64,000 nucleotides of DNA from Gemmatimonas aurantiaca T-27 (GTDB lineage Bacteria; Gemmatimonadota; Gemmatimonadetes; Gemmatimonadales; Gemmatimonadaceae): assembly GCF_000010305.1 (NCBI RefSeq), contig NC_012489.1, positions 372,001 through 436,000 on the forward strand, in the 5' to 3' direction. The notes under the pieces are model-generated. The model was given only the letters and a program-made list of their open reading frames with translations, ran no database searches and was not told where the DNA came from. The translations under genes and the position numbers were made by a program. This document shows positions 1 through 8,810 of the stretch, in pieces; within the stretch, counting starts at the first letter, position 1, and each line of letters opens with the position of its first letter.

Positions 1-40
1 GGCGATCGATGTCGGTTTGACTGAGCGTTTCCGAAGTCAT
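1..40 (-). CDS. fliM: FliM, flagellar motor switch protein (first 13 codons only)
   Basis: The ATG is at 38-40 and the gene runs out of the window. The visible residues read MTSETLSQTDIDR. FliM proteins begin with a short conserved LSQxEID segment that binds phosphorylated CheY, and LSQTDID fits it. The gene starts 40 bases after the fliL stop, and fliL-fliM is a common gene order, so the two are probably co-transcribed. Only the N-terminal peptide can be judged; the body of the protein is unseen. Confidence 0.8.
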   Translation of the reverse strand, partial: MTSETLSQTDIDR

Positions 41-80
41 GAGCGGGAGCGAGCGTGAGCGAAGAAGGCGGTCGTGCGGA

Positions 81-650
81 TTACTGCACGACGAACTGCG
101 GGAAGTAGAGGCGCTTCACGGTCTGTTTGCCGAAGCGGCCATCCACCGCGGCCTGCAACTCTGTCTTGAAGATTTCGCGCTTCGAGATGTCCGTGAGCTC
201 GTCCACCGTCTTGGTGCCCAATGCGGTCAGGATGATGTCGCGCAACTCGGCGTCGCGGGCCTTGAACTGCTCGAGCGCCGTAGCCTTGCCGGCCTCGATG
301 GCGACGGACAGCAGGAGGAAGCGGCTGCCACCGCTACCCGCCGGATTGAGGACCAGGTTCTCCAGAAGCAGCACCGAAGCCGCTGCGCCTGCTTCCTTGC
401 CTTCCGCGCCACCGTGTTCGCCACCAGCGGCTGCCTCTCCATGCTCGCCCTCGGCGCCTTCTGCGCCGCTGTCGGCGTGGGCGGCCGCGACGATGGGCGT
501 GGTCTTGCCCATCTTCTTGGCGACCATCGGACCGAGGAGGGCGGCACCCGTGCCGCCACCAACAGCGAGGCCGACCGCCACCATGCCGATCAGGATCGGC
601 AACTTGGGCTTGGACGGGGCGGCTTCGGCTTGGGGCTGTTCGCTGGACAT
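81..650 (-). CDS. fliL: FliL, flagellar basal-body associated membrane protein
   Basis: The protein is 189 residues. It has a charged cytoplasmic start, one membrane helix at about residues 16-38 (PILIGMVAVGLAVGGG onward), an Ala/Glu/Gly-rich periplasmic linker at about 50-90, and a C-terminal FliL domain with VLLLENLVLNP and a final hydrophobic YFPQFVVQ. FliL surrounds the stator units next to the motor. An upstream in-frame ATG at 740 exists, but the sigma-54-type promoter at 690-705 lies inside that extension, so the ATG at 650 (MSSEQPQ) is preferred. fliM follows. flgE ends 290 bases upstream behind a hairpin, so fliL starts its own transcript. Confidence 0.93.
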   Translation of the reverse strand: MSSEQPQAEAAPSKPKLPILIGMVAVGLAVGGGTGAALLGPMVAKKMGKTTPIVAAAHADSGAEGAEGEHGEAAAGGEHGGAEGKEAGAAASVLLLENLVLNPAGSGGSRFLLLSVAIEAGKATALEQFKARDAELRDIILTALGTKTVDELTDISKREIFKTELQAAVDGRFGKQTVKRLYFPQFVVQ

Positions 651-689
651 AGAGAAGGCGGAAGAAGTGAATTCGACGCCATAGGGAAA

Positions 690-705
690 AGCACTCCTCA
701 TGCCA
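690..705 (-). promoter_or_regulatory. Sigma-54-type promoter of fliL
   Basis: Read on the minus strand the site is TGGCATGAGGAGTGCT, against the consensus TGGCAC-N5-TTGCA. The invariant GG and GC are exactly 10 bases apart. It lies 40 bases upstream of the fliL ATG at 650. Four other sites with the same spacing are found before flagellar or modification operons in this window. Confidence 0.72.
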
Positions 706-805
706 CGACGAGGGGTTCCGGGGTAATTCTCCGTAAACACCTGTGAGTAAACAGCTTACGGTGTTTGTGGATCGACTGGAGGGAGCCTGGGCTTCGACCT
801 CACGA

Positions 806-851
806 CCGGCAAATACTGGCAGAACCGGCAATTTCCGGCAGAAAGTGCCGG
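806..851. promoter_or_regulatory. Cluster of activator-site half-sites upstream of fliL
   Basis: CCGGCA occurs at 806-811, 825-830 and 835-840. The last copy pairs with TGCCGG at 846-851 to form the palindrome CCGGCA-GAAAG-TGCCGG. The same palindrome occurs near 13602, 22717 and 30544, always upstream of a sigma-54-type promoter. Here the promoter is about 130 bases downstream. I infer an enhancer-type site for the NtrC-family activator encoded at 13631-15094. Confidence 0.6.
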
Positions 852-886
852 GACATTCGTAGCGAACTCTTCAATTTCGAGCGGTA

Positions 887-916
887 CCGCCGACCCCGGC
901 AATACGGGGTCGGCGG
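887..916 (-). terminator. Hairpin after flgE
   Basis: A perfect 12-bp stem (CCGCCGACCCCG and its complement) has a 6-base loop and lies 25 bases beyond the flgE stop. There is no clear T-run, so it is a strong hairpin but not a textbook intrinsic terminator. It separates the flgB-flgE operon from the fliL promoter. Confidence 0.65.
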
Positions 917-940
917 CCTCCACTCAGCCCATCAGCGCGA

Positions 941-2461
941 CTAGCGCTTGATCGTCATCAGTTCCTGCAGCATCTCGTCCGAGGTGCTGACCACCTTGCC
1001 GTTGGCCTGGAAACCGCGCTGGGCCACGATCATGTTCGTGAATTCCTGCGCCAGATCGACGTTGGACATTTCCAGCGCGCCGCTGGTCATCTGCGACTGA
1101 GAACCTTCCAGGGCGAAGCCGAGCACGGCACCGCCGGAGTTCGCCGACTCCTGGTACATGTTGTCGCCGATACGGAGCAGACCGCTCGGGTTGTTGAAGT
1201 CGGCGAGCACGATGCGGGCGAGCGGCGACGTCGTGCCGTTCGTGAAGAAACCCGTGATGAGGCCGAACCGGTCGATCGAGAAGTTCTGCAGCGTGCCGGC
1301 CGTGTAGCCGTTCTGGTCGCGCAGCACGGCCGTCGACGACGTCGACGCGAACTGCGTCAGGCCGTTCACGCCGCCACCGAGCGTCAGGTCGATGCGCACC
1401 GGGTTGGCACCCGGCACCGCGAAGTTCAGCGACGCGCTGATGTTCGTGTTGAGCAGGCCGGCGTTGTCGAACGTGAACGTGCCGCTGTTCTCGCTCGGCG
1501 TGGCCGAATCGGGGCTCATGAAGTAGCCGATCTTGATCTGCGAGTTCACCGGCATGTTGGCCGTGAACTGCACCGCCGGCGGCGGGCCAGCCGAGAACGA
1601 GTAGTCGGCCGGGTTGTTGTACTCCACGCCCGTGGCGCTGTACACACGCACGTTGTCCGGCAGCACTTCGTAGCCGGCGGGCGGCGTCGGCAGCGGGATA
1701 TCACTCGGCGGCGAGTTGCCGTCGGTCTCCACTTCGAACGTCTGCGCCGACGCAATGGGATCGATACGCCAATCCCACGAGTTCGGGCCGGTCTTCCACA
1801 TCTGCAGCTTCACGTCGTGCTTCGTACCCTGTGAATCGAACACACCGATCTGCGTTTCCGTCCACGCCTTCTCGTTGATCGGCAGCGCGCGATCCATCGG
1901 ATCGTTGAAGTCACCCTGGAACACCGGGGCCGACGCGTTCAGGTTGCCGGCAAGCTTCATGTCGGTGGTCGGGTTGGCCGACACCTTCTGACCGAACGGC
2001 AGGCGGATGTCCTGGATACCATCCTGCAACTGACCGTTTTCGTACATACGGCCCTGCACGATGAAGCCGTTCGCGGGCGAGACGAGCTGGCCGAGCGCGT
2101 CCACCTGGAAGTTGCCGGCGCGCGTGTAGAAGCTCTGGTTGCCCTTTCGCACGACGAAGAACGAATCACCCTGGATCGCGATGTCGGTGTTGAGACCCGT
2201 CGTTTCGAGATTACCCTGGTTGAAGATCTGGTCGATGGAGCCGATCTGCATGCCGAGGCCGATCTGGATCGGGTTGATACCACCCTGATCGCCAGGCGGA
2301 CGGCTCGCACCGGCGAGCAGCTGCGCGAAGCCTTCCTTGAAGGTCACGCGGCCGGCCTTGAAGGCGACCGTGTTCACGTTGGCGATGTTGTTACCGATCA
2401 CGTCCATGCGCACCTGGTTGTTGCGCAGTCCGGATACGCCGGCGTAGAGAGAACGAAGCAT
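941..2461 (-). CDS. flgE: FlgE, flagellar hook protein
   Basis: The protein is 506 residues, within the family range. The N-terminus has the axial-protein signature (RSLYAGVSGLRNNQ, then GNNIANVNTVAFKAGR at about residues 24-40). The C-terminus has the matching helix (GALEMSNVDLAQEFTNMI, then QRGFQANGKVVSTSDEMLQ). The middle contains the FlgE D2-like region. It polymerises into the hook outside the cell after export by the flagellar secretion system. A good ribosome site (AAGGA) lies about 10 bases before the ATG. It is the last gene of the flgB operon, and flgD lies 29 bases upstream. Confidence 0.96.
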   Translation of the reverse strand: MLRSLYAGVSGLRNNQVRMDVIGNNIANVNTVAFKAGRVTFKEGFAQLLAGASRPPGDQGGINPIQIGLGMQIGSIDQIFNQGNLETTGLNTDIAIQGDSFFVVRKGNQSFYTRAGNFQVDALGQLVSPANGFIVQGRMYENGQLQDGIQDIRLPFGQKVSANPTTDMKLAGNLNASAPVFQGDFNDPMDRALPINEKAWTETQIGVFDSQGTKHDVKLQMWKTGPNSWDWRIDPIASAQTFEVETDGNSPPSDIPLPTPPAGYEVLPDNVRVYSATGVEYNNPADYSFSAGPPPAVQFTANMPVNSQIKIGYFMSPDSATPSENSGTFTFDNAGLLNTNISASLNFAVPGANPVRIDLTLGGGVNGLTQFASTSSTAVLRDQNGYTAGTLQNFSIDRFGLITGFFTNGTTSPLARIVLADFNNPSGLLRIGDNMYQESANSGGAVLGFALEGSQSQMTSGALEMSNVDLAQEFTNMIVAQRGFQANGKVVSTSDEMLQELMTIKR

Positions 2462-2490
2462 GGTGTGTAGTCCTTGGTGTCAGGTCGCGA

Positions 2491-3291
2491 TCAGGCGCGG
2501 ATCTGGGTGAGCTGGGACATCGGCACTGAGAGCGAGTCGCCGATGATCAGAATCGGATTGCCATTTTCGTACTTCATGCCGGTGATGCGACCGGCGGTGT
2601 ACGTCGTGGCACTCTGGTACAGGCCGCCATCCTTTGCGACGTCGAACTTGTAGGTGTACTGGCCGGGCTCGAGCGGTGGATCAAACTCGTAGTCGCCGAC
2701 ATTGAACGAGGCCTGCCCGGGCTTCACCGCACCGACAATGGCCTGTCCGACTGCTTCGCCCTTGCTGTTGATCATCGTGATGCGTCCCGTGCCGGAGAGC
2801 GAGCCGGCATCCACGACCAGCGTGCCATTGCCTTCCTTGTCGACCCACGCGTTGTTGCCCGGGGTGACGCCCGTCTTCCCGACGGTGGCCATGGCCATCT
2901 GTCCTTCGATGAGCTGCGCGAGTTCGTCGGCGCGCTCGTTCTGTGTTTCTTCGAGTGACACGATGGCATCCTTCATTTCGGCCGTAGCCGACTTCTGCGC
3001 ATCGAGCGACTCGTTCATCTTGAGCAGTTGTTCGACCGTGGAGAACTGGGCGAGCTGCGCGGCCATGTCCTTGCCGTCCATCGGATTGAGCGGATCCTGA
3101 TTCTTGAGCTGCGCCACGAGCATCTTGAGAAACTCGTCGCGACCCATGCCGTTCGGATTCGTCGGCAGGTCACGTGGCGCGGAGGGCTCCGCCGGACCGA
3201 CTGGTGGCTCGGCAGCGGGCGGTTGATCCGCCGCTGTCGTGTTGAACATCGAGCTGTAGCTGTTGTAGCTGCTGCGTGCGGCGGAGATCAT
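2491..3291 (-). CDS. flgD: FlgD, hook-capping (hook assembly) protein
   Basis: The protein is 266 residues. The conserved FlgD N-terminal domain is at about residues 45-95 (DEFLKMLVAQLKNQDPLNPM, then AQLAQFSTVEQL). A beta-rich FlgD Ig/tudor-like C-terminal region follows, and the protein ends GDSLSVPMSQLTQIRA, like other FlgD proteins. It forms the cap under which hook subunits assemble. The ATG at 3291 overlaps the fliK stop as TGATG; a GTG one codon upstream is the alternative. Its place between fliK and flgE is normal. Confidence 0.93.
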   Translation of the reverse strand: MISAARSSYNSYSSMFNTTAADQPPAAEPPVGPAEPSAPRDLPTNPNGMGRDEFLKMLVAQLKNQDPLNPMDGKDMAAQLAQFSTVEQLLKMNESLDAQKSATAEMKDAIVSLEETQNERADELAQLIEGQMAMATVGKTGVTPGNNAWVDKEGNGTLVVDAGSLSGTGRITMINSKGEAVGQAIVGAVKPGQASFNVGDYEFDPPLEPGQYTYKFDVAKDGGLYQSATTYTAGRITGMKYENGNPILIIGDSLSVPMSQLTQIRA

Positions 3292-5486
3292 CACTCGTTC
3301 CCGAGGAAGAAGTTGGGACGGCGCTGCCGCCCCTGCTGCTCTTGCCGGTCTTCACGGGCCTGTGCGGCCTGTTCCCGACGCGAAGAATCCTGCTGTGAAT
3401 CGCGCGACGACTGACGTTCCCACGGTGCGCGTTCGCGTTGACCGTTGCTCGCAGCACCGTCCTGCGACGCCGTCGTCAGCGTCTTGATCGCATCGCGTTC
3501 GAGACCGGTCACCCGTGTGGGGTCGGCCTGTTCCTGACGCGTCCCGCTCACCCGCACCGTGTCTCCATCGAGTCCGTGACGTCCGAGTGCATCCTGCAAT
3601 TCCGCCGTACGCAACCGCATGGAGCCGGCCGTCGAGGCATCGGTGGAGATGTGCGTGCTCACCGTGTTGCCACGGAGATCCACCGTGATCTGCTCCTTCG
3701 TGCCGTTGGCGTTGTCGACGTTGAGCGTCATGCGTGAGAGGGGTGCGGCGGGAGCGTCATCGCGCATCTGCTGGATATCAGCAACACGCTGTACCTGATC
3801 GCTGCCCGTCGTCTGTACTCCCGATGCACGCTCCGTGCCGGTGGTTGAGCTCGCCATGCCACCATGGCCAAACGTGGCACCGAAGGCCTGCGCGTTGTCC
3901 GTCGTGCTACCGATGGCGCTGCCGGCCCGATCACTGCGACGGTGCTCGCTGCGTGACGCTCCACGATCGCGTTCACTCGACGCACCATCTTGATTCGTTG
4001 ACGCATTGTGACTTCCGCGTCCGGCCTGCTGCTGCGCCACCTGCGTCAGACTATCGGTGTTCACGCCCATGCTGGTGCGCGGCGTGGTCGATGCGTCGGC
4101 CACTCGCGCAACCGTTGCCACACCCGCCACCCCGGCAACTCGTGCCACCCCGGCAGCGCTTGCCGAGTCGATTTGGGGCGCAGCGGTCTGCCGTGAGGCG
4201 TTCTGCGTCTGCACGGTACCGGCGCCACGACGCGCGAGCTCGAGATGACCGGGATCCTTCATGCCCAGTGTGCGCAGCCCTTCTTCATTGGCGATGCGCT
4301 GCAGGCGACCGAAGCCGGCGGCATTCTCGTAGCGCCCATCGATGATCACGTCCACCGCTTCGCCACGCGTGTGCGCGGAGTCGCGCGTCCACGTCACAAC
4401 GGATCCATCGCGCGAGCGGCCCTGTTCGTACAACCAGTCCTGCCGTTCCTGGGAACGGGTGGTCTCCACGATCGAGACATCGTGCCCGTACTCGTTCTTC
4501 ATGCGCTCCATCACCCGCTCCACACGTGCGCGTAGCTCGGGATCCAGCCCTTCGAGTGCCTTCACAGGGGTCGCCACATCACCGCTCTTCACGGCCGTGG
4601 TCGTCGCGTGTGCTGCGCCGGCGGCGTTGGCCGCTGCAACAAGTGACGCGAGGTCGTTGTCGCCCTGACGCCCAGATGAGAGAGCGCCGAGCAGTTGTTC
4701 GTTGTTGGTGTCGCTGTCGTTGCCGCCGAGCAGACTGGCGTTGGTGCCGTTCATGATGGCACGTGCGGCCAGTCGGGCGCCGGCGGGCGTGCCGGCCTGC
4801 GCGAGCAGCGCGTCGAGCGCGGCCCGTGCATCGGCCCCCTTCGCGTCGCCCAGCGCCAGCAACTGTTCCACTGATGAGCCGCGGCGCGACGAGACCCGCG
4901 ACAGGGCATCGAGCATGCGCGCACGCTGCGCACCGGCATCGCCGCCCTGCACAACGGGATCGTCGGATCCCTGTTCGGCGGGCTGCGATGTGCTGCGCCC
5001 CGTGCCGTTGTTCGTCGGTTCCACAGACATGGCCAACGCGTCCTTCTGCTTCGACCGCGCATAAGCGGCCAGGTCGATGACATCGGAGGCGCCGTGATCG
5101 TCGGCGCTCAGCTTGAGCAGACCGTACCGCAGCGCTTCGTCGGCGGATGGGGCATCGGGATCGATCGTACCAGTGTCGCCTTCCAGCAGGCGGTCCACGA
5201 TCGAGGCCGCATCTTCGGGGAGCTGTTCGGCCAGCCCTTCGCGCACGGACGGGCCCATACCGGAAAGCAGCGCCAGCAGGGCCGAAAACTCGGCCTTGCT
5301 CACCGGGCGCTCGCGCTCGGTTTCCTGCGTGCTCTCGTCGTCGATGCGCGCTTCCGCGCGCGACTCGGCGCGGGTCGGGCGGCTGGTGCTGCGCGCAGAC
5401 GGGCGTACCGTGTCGCGCACCGCATCACGGGAAGACTCCCGGGGTGTGGCGCGGGTCGGAACCCAGTTCACATCCATGCGACTCAC
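3291..5486 (-). CDS. fliK: FliK, hook-length control protein with an internal M15-type peptidase domain
   Basis: The protein is 731 residues, longer than typical FliK (about 400-600). The C-terminal FliK/Flg_hook domain is at about 584-650 (MTLNVDNANGTKEQITVDL, then MRLRTAELQDALGRHGLD), followed by a charged Gln/Arg tail. Unusually, residues about 310-425 look like a zinc-dependent M15 peptidase of the L-Ala-D-Glu / D-Ala-D-Ala group. The motif SAHTRGEAVD supplies His372 and Asp379, and DPGHLEL supplies Asp411 and His414. The remainder is low-complexity Ala/Ser/Arg-rich sequence, as is normal for FliK. The GTG start overlaps the upstream stop (GTGA); an ATG at 5477 is possible. The role in hook length follows from the C-terminal domain and position. 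The peptidase activity is inferred from the motifs. Confidence 0.88.
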   Translation of the reverse strand: MSRMDVNWVPTRATPRESSRDAVRDTVRPSARSTSRPTRAESRAEARIDDESTQETERERPVSKAEFSALLALLSGMGPSVREGLAEQLPEDAASIVDRLLEGDTGTIDPDAPSADEALRYGLLKLSADDHGASDVIDLAAYARSKQKDALAMSVEPTNNGTGRSTSQPAEQGSDDPVVQGGDAGAQRARMLDALSRVSSRRGSSVEQLLALGDAKGADARAALDALLAQAGTPAGARLAARAIMNGTNASLLGGNDSDTNNEQLLGALSSGRQGDNDLASLVAAANAAGAAHATTTAVKSGDVATPVKALEGLDPELRARVERVMERMKNEYGHDVSIVETTRSQERQDWLYEQGRSRDGSVVTWTRDSAHTRGEAVDVIIDGRYENAAGFGRLQRIANEEGLRTLGMKDPGHLELARRGAGTVQTQNASRQTAAPQIDSASAAGVARVAGVAGVATVARVADASTTPRTSMGVNTDSLTQVAQQQAGRGSHNASTNQDGASSERDRGASRSEHRRSDRAGSAIGSTTDNAQAFGATFGHGGMASSTTGTERASGVQTTGSDQVQRVADIQQMRDDAPAAPLSRMTLNVDNANGTKEQITVDLRGNTVSTHISTDASTAGSMRLRTAELQDALGRHGLDGDTVRVSGTRQEQADPTRVTGLERDAIKTLTTASQDGAASNGQRERAPWERQSSRDSQQDSSRREQAAQAREDRQEQQGRQRRPNFFLGNE

Positions 5487-6262
5487 GGGGTGGTGGGGGT
5501 CGGCTTGGCGACGCTCTTCGTGATGGAGGCGGCGCGGTTGGCCGGCATCACGGTCAGAATCGCCGCCGCCTGCTTGTCGCCCATCAGGGCCAGAATGCCG
5601 CGGATATCCGAGTCGCTCATCTGGTCGAGCACCTTGGCCGCATCCTTGGCGGGCATGGCGCTGAAGATCTTGGCCAGGCGCTGTTCCGGGAGCGGCGTGT
5701 TGAGGGCCGCATCGCGCGCCGTCTTCACGATCGTGGCGGCCGTCGCAGCGGTGGCCTTGGGGTCTTCCTTGGTCTCCGGCTTGTCGGTGGCCTTGGGCGC
5801 CGCGTGAGCATCCTTCGCATCGGTCTTGGAAGCCGACGCCTTGGGGTCCGCCTTCACCGTTCCCGAGGCCGTTGGCGTACCGTGTGCCGCCTTCGAGCCG
5901 GCATTGGCACCGTTGGCGCCAGGATTCGTCCGCCCCTTCCGGAGCTCGGCGCGAGCGGCCTCGAGAACACGAATGCTGTCGGCCGGGGTGAGCGACACAT
6001 CGTCCGGGCTACCATGATCGGTCGCCTTGGCCGAGTCCGCCGCACCGTGCGCGGAATCGCCGGCGGCAGGAGTTGCATGACCATCTGCCCCATGGCCTTC
6101 GCCCTCGGCCTTGCTGGAGTCGGCCGGATGATTCTTCAGGCTATCAGCCAAATGTGCCGAGTCGGCGGAAAACTTCGCCGACGCGCGCATGTACGAATAG
6201 CCGGAGCCGCCGCCCAATCCGGCGAGCAGTCCAACGACTATGGGTATGATCAACGGCTTCAT
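5483..6262 (-). CDS. MotE-like flagellar protein with MgtE-N-type domain
   Basis: The protein is 259 residues. One N-terminal membrane helix (about 3-22) is followed by a long Ala/Asp/Lys-rich spacer. The C-terminal domain, at about 190-250 (RLAKIFSAMPAKDAAKVLDQ, then GDKQAAAILTVMPANRAA), matches the MgtE intracellular N domain. Proteins of this build sit between fliJ and fliK in many flagellar operons (MotE in alpha-proteobacteria, where it acts on the stator protein MotC; YlxF in Bacillus). The start overlaps the fliJ stop by 4 bases. MotE is assigned by architecture and position, not by strong sequence match, so I give no gene symbol. Confidence 0.78.
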   Translation of the reverse strand: MKPLIIPIVVGLLAGLGGGSGYSYMRASAKFSADSAHLADSLKNHPADSSKAEGEGHGADGHATPAAGDSAHGAADSAKATDHGSPDDVSLTPADSIRVLEAARAELRKGRTNPGANGANAGSKAAHGTPTASGTVKADPKASASKTDAKDAHAAPKATDKPETKEDPKATAATAATIVKTARDAALNTPLPEQRLAKIFSAMPAKDAAKVLDQMSDSDIRGILALMGDKQAAAILTVMPANRAASITKSVAKPTPTTP

Positions 6263-6762
6263 CGGGTCGATCCATCACGAGGAGGTACATTCTCAGTCGA
6301 GTCGGCAGAGCGCGGAGCCGACTGATCCTGCTTGCGAGCGAACTGCATGAGGGCCACTTCATCCATCAGGGTGCGGTCGCGCTGGGCCTCGTCCGAACGC
6401 CATGCATCGGCATGACGGGACTTCAAACGGTCCAACACGCGACGGTCGCGTGCAGCCTCTTCAAGCAACTCCTGTGCCTGACGCACTTCGGCATCGGCTT
6501 CCTTCACGGCGTCGCCTGCCACGACCAGGCGTTCGTCCAGGGCGGTGAGCACCGTACCCAGTTGGGTCAGGTGACCAATGCGCGGGCCATTGCCCCGCGC
6601 GGCATGCAATTGCGCCTCCGAATCGGAGCGCAGGGTCTGGAGGGAGAGTCGGGCCTCGGCCGCTCGATCGGCGGCATCCCGGGCCGAGGCCAGCTCACGC
6701 GCCTTGGCCTGTTCGTGCTGCTCCCGCAGTTCCAGAATGCGCTGCAGGCGGAATCGGAACAT
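6259..6762 (-). CDS. fliJ: FliJ, flagellar export coiled-coil stalk protein
   Basis: The protein is 167 residues, almost entirely predicted coiled coil, and starts MFRFRLQRILELREQHE, a typical FliJ N-terminus. FliJ is the central stalk of the FliI ATPase ring and escorts export chaperones. Its ATG overlaps the fliI stop by one base, and its end overlaps the next gene by 4 bases. Sequence conservation in FliJ is low, so the call rests on the N-terminus, the coiled coil and the position after fliI. Confidence 0.88.
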   Translation of the reverse strand: MFRFRLQRILELREQHEQAKARELASARDAADRAAEARLSLQTLRSDSEAQLHAARGNGPRIGHLTQLGTVLTALDERLVVAGDAVKEADAEVRQAQELLEEAARDRRVLDRLKSRHADAWRSDEAQRDRTLMDEVALMQFARKQDQSAPRSADSTENVPPRDGSTR

Positions 6763-8135
6763 CAGCGCCTCTTCACCGACGCTTCGATCGCTTCCGCGAT
6801 GTCATTCAGCGCCTGATAGGTGTCCCCGTACGGGGTGATCTCGTCGGGCCGTTGCTGCAGGAATTCGAGCACACGGTGCCGATAGGCGATGGCGGCATCC
6901 ACGTAGGGATCACTCCCCTTCTGGTACGCGCCCACCATGATGAGATCTTCTTTTTCACGATACGCCGCTTCCAGCCGGAGCATTGCCGCACCGCTGCGTC
7001 GCTGCGCTTCGTTCGTGATGTGATCCTTCACGCGGCTTTTCGAATCGAGCACATCGATGGCCGGGAAGTGATTCTGTGCGGCCAGGCGTCGCGTGAGCAC
7101 GATGTGCCCGTCGAGAATCGATCGAGCGGCGTCGGCGACCGGTTCGTTGAAGTCGTCACCGTCCACGAGCACCGTGTAGATGCCCGTGATGCCGCCGCGC
7201 TCCCCATTGCCGGCGCGTTCGAGCAGCCGTGGCAGGTTCGCGAACACCGATGGCGGATAGCCCTTCGTGGTGGGCGGCTCGCCCGTGGCCAGGCCGATTT
7301 CGCGCCATGCCATCGCCACACGCGTCACCGAGTCCACCATCAGCAACACTTCCTTGCCCTGATCCCGGAAGTATTCGGCAATGGCCGTTGCGACCAGCGC
7401 ACCGCGGGCGCGCACCAGCGCAGCCTGATCACCGGTGGCCACAATCACCACAGACCGCGCCAGTCCTTCCGCACCCAGCGAATTCTCGAGGAACTCGCGC
7501 ACTTCACGACCACGCTCACCCAGCAGCGCGATCACGTTCACATCGGCTTTCGCAGAGCGCGCCACCATGCCCAGCATGGTGCTCTTGCCCACGCCGGAAC
7601 CGGCGAAGATGCCAACACGCTGACCACGGCCGATGGTGAGCAGGCCATCGATCGCGCGCACTCCCGTCTCCATCGGGCGGTCGATCGTTTCGCGTTGCAG
7701 TGGGTTGGGCGGTTCAGCCGACAGCGACACCCGCTCGATGGTATCGAGCTTGCCCTTGCCATCGATCGGATGCCCCAGGCCGTTGAGTACACGACCCAAC
7801 AAGCCAGGTCCCACGTCCACGCCAAATGAGCGCCCCAGTGGCTGCACACTCGCGCCGGCATGCAGGCCATCGAGCTCACCCAATGGCATCAGCAGTACGT
7901 TGCGTTCGTTGAAGCCCACCACTTCCGCCAGCACCGATCGGTCGCGTGCATGGTTGGTCACGCGGCACAACGACCCCAGGCCCACATCGATGCCGGTGGC
8001 TTCCACCACCAGACCCACGACGCGCGTCACCCGACCATACGGTGCAAACCGCTCCGCACGTCCCAAGCGATCGGTCAACGCATCCAGCGGCGACTCGGCG
8101 TCACTGAGCGCCGTGTTGTAGACGGGAGTCTTCAT
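6762..8135 (-). CDS. fliI: FliI, flagellum-specific export ATPase
   Basis: The protein is 457 residues, the usual FliI length. Walker A is FAGSGVGKSTML, Walker B is EVLLMVDSVTR, and the ATPase signature region is SILDGHIVLTRRLA. The C-terminus carries the FliI/F1-type helical domain. FliI energises protein export at the base of the flagellum and works with FliH and FliJ. An open frame continues upstream into fliH, but MKTPVYN at 8135 starts 9 bases after the fliH stop and gives the expected length. Confidence 0.96.
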   Translation of the reverse strand: MKTPVYNTALSDAESPLDALTDRLGRAERFAPYGRVTRVVGLVVEATGIDVGLGSLCRVTNHARDRSVLAEVVGFNERNVLLMPLGELDGLHAGASVQPLGRSFGVDVGPGLLGRVLNGLGHPIDGKGKLDTIERVSLSAEPPNPLQRETIDRPMETGVRAIDGLLTIGRGQRVGIFAGSGVGKSTMLGMVARSAKADVNVIALLGERGREVREFLENSLGAEGLARSVVIVATGDQAALVRARGALVATAIAEYFRDQGKEVLLMVDSVTRVAMAWREIGLATGEPPTTKGYPPSVFANLPRLLERAGNGERGGITGIYTVLVDGDDFNEPVADAARSILDGHIVLTRRLAAQNHFPAIDVLDSKSRVKDHITNEAQRRSGAAMLRLEAAYREKEDLIMVGAYQKGSDPYVDAAIAYRHRVLEFLQQRPDEITPYGDTYQALNDIAEAIEASVKRR

Positions 8136-8143
8136 GGACACGG

Positions 8144-8800
8144 TCACGCCTGGATGCCCGCGAGCATGCGGTAGGCACGCTCGAGCGACGTATCCACACG
8201 ACCGTCGATGATGCGCTCGCGGCCTTCGGTGAGGCAGCCGCCACGCTGAATGTTGGTGTCGGCCAGCCAGCGCAGCGTACGCACGCCGGCACCGGGCGCC
8301 CGATCGAGCACGGGACGACATGCCGCCAGATCATCCGGATGCAGGCGCACCGTGATCTCTTCGTCAATCGGATACTGCTCGATGGCGGTGGTCACGAGAT
8401 CGCACACAAACGTGCGATCGGCCAGGATCTCGCGCTGCAGTACATGACGCGCCACCAGCACCGACAAGGCGGCGATGTTCTCTTCGGCATTGCTCAACCA
8501 CCGGGCTTCATGCATCTGCACCGAGAGCACCGCCTCGTTGAGCGCACTGGTGGTGTGGGCAATGGTTTCTTCCAGCGTCGCACGGGCCGCGCGCTCACCA
8601 TCGGCTCGGCCGCGCGCGTACGCGTCGGCTTCGATGCGGGCGCGTTCGGCTGAGAGCCGCACGGCAAAATCGGCTTCGAGATGCTCCAGCGACACGGCTG
8701 GGATGGCGGGCAGTGCGGCATCCGGTGCCGGCACGTCCGCGAAATCCGCGAACGTGTCGACCATCGGAAATTCATCGAGGGACCAGGGCGTGGCGTGCAT
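8144..8800 (-). CDS. fliH: FliH, flagellar export ATPase regulator
   Basis: The protein is 218 residues. The middle (about 50-110) is Ala/Glu/Arg-rich helix with the glycine-spaced coiled pattern of FliH. The C-terminal half (VLVARHVLQREILADRTFV, then VRLHPDDLAAC) matches the FliH/HrpE V-ATPase E-subunit-like domain. The N-terminal Trp near residue 6 (MHATPWSLDEF) fits FliH anchoring to FlhA/FliN. The ATG at 8800, after GCGGAA, is chosen; ATGs at 8824 and 8827 would overlap fliG by 14-17 bases. FliH holds FliI at the export gate. Confidence 0.85.
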   Translation of the reverse strand: MHATPWSLDEFPMVDTFADFADVPAPDAALPAIPAVSLEHLEADFAVRLSAERARIEADAYARGRADGERAARATLEETIAHTTSALNEAVLSVQMHEARWLSNAEENIAALSVLVARHVLQREILADRTFVCDLVTTAIEQYPIDEEITVRLHPDDLAACRPVLDRAPGAGVRTLRWLADTNIQRGGCLTEGRERIIDGRVDTSLERAYRMLAGIQA

Positions 8801-8810
8801 GGGATTCCGC

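Noticed and set aside
651-740. Upstream start for fliL giving 219 residues
   Set aside because: The extension contains the predicted sigma-54 promoter and lacks FliL-like sequence.
731-766. Inverted repeat CCGTAA...TTACGG upstream of the fliL promoter
   Set aside because: The arms are only 6 bp around a 24-base loop, alternative pairings overlap, and nothing similar occurs at the other promoters.
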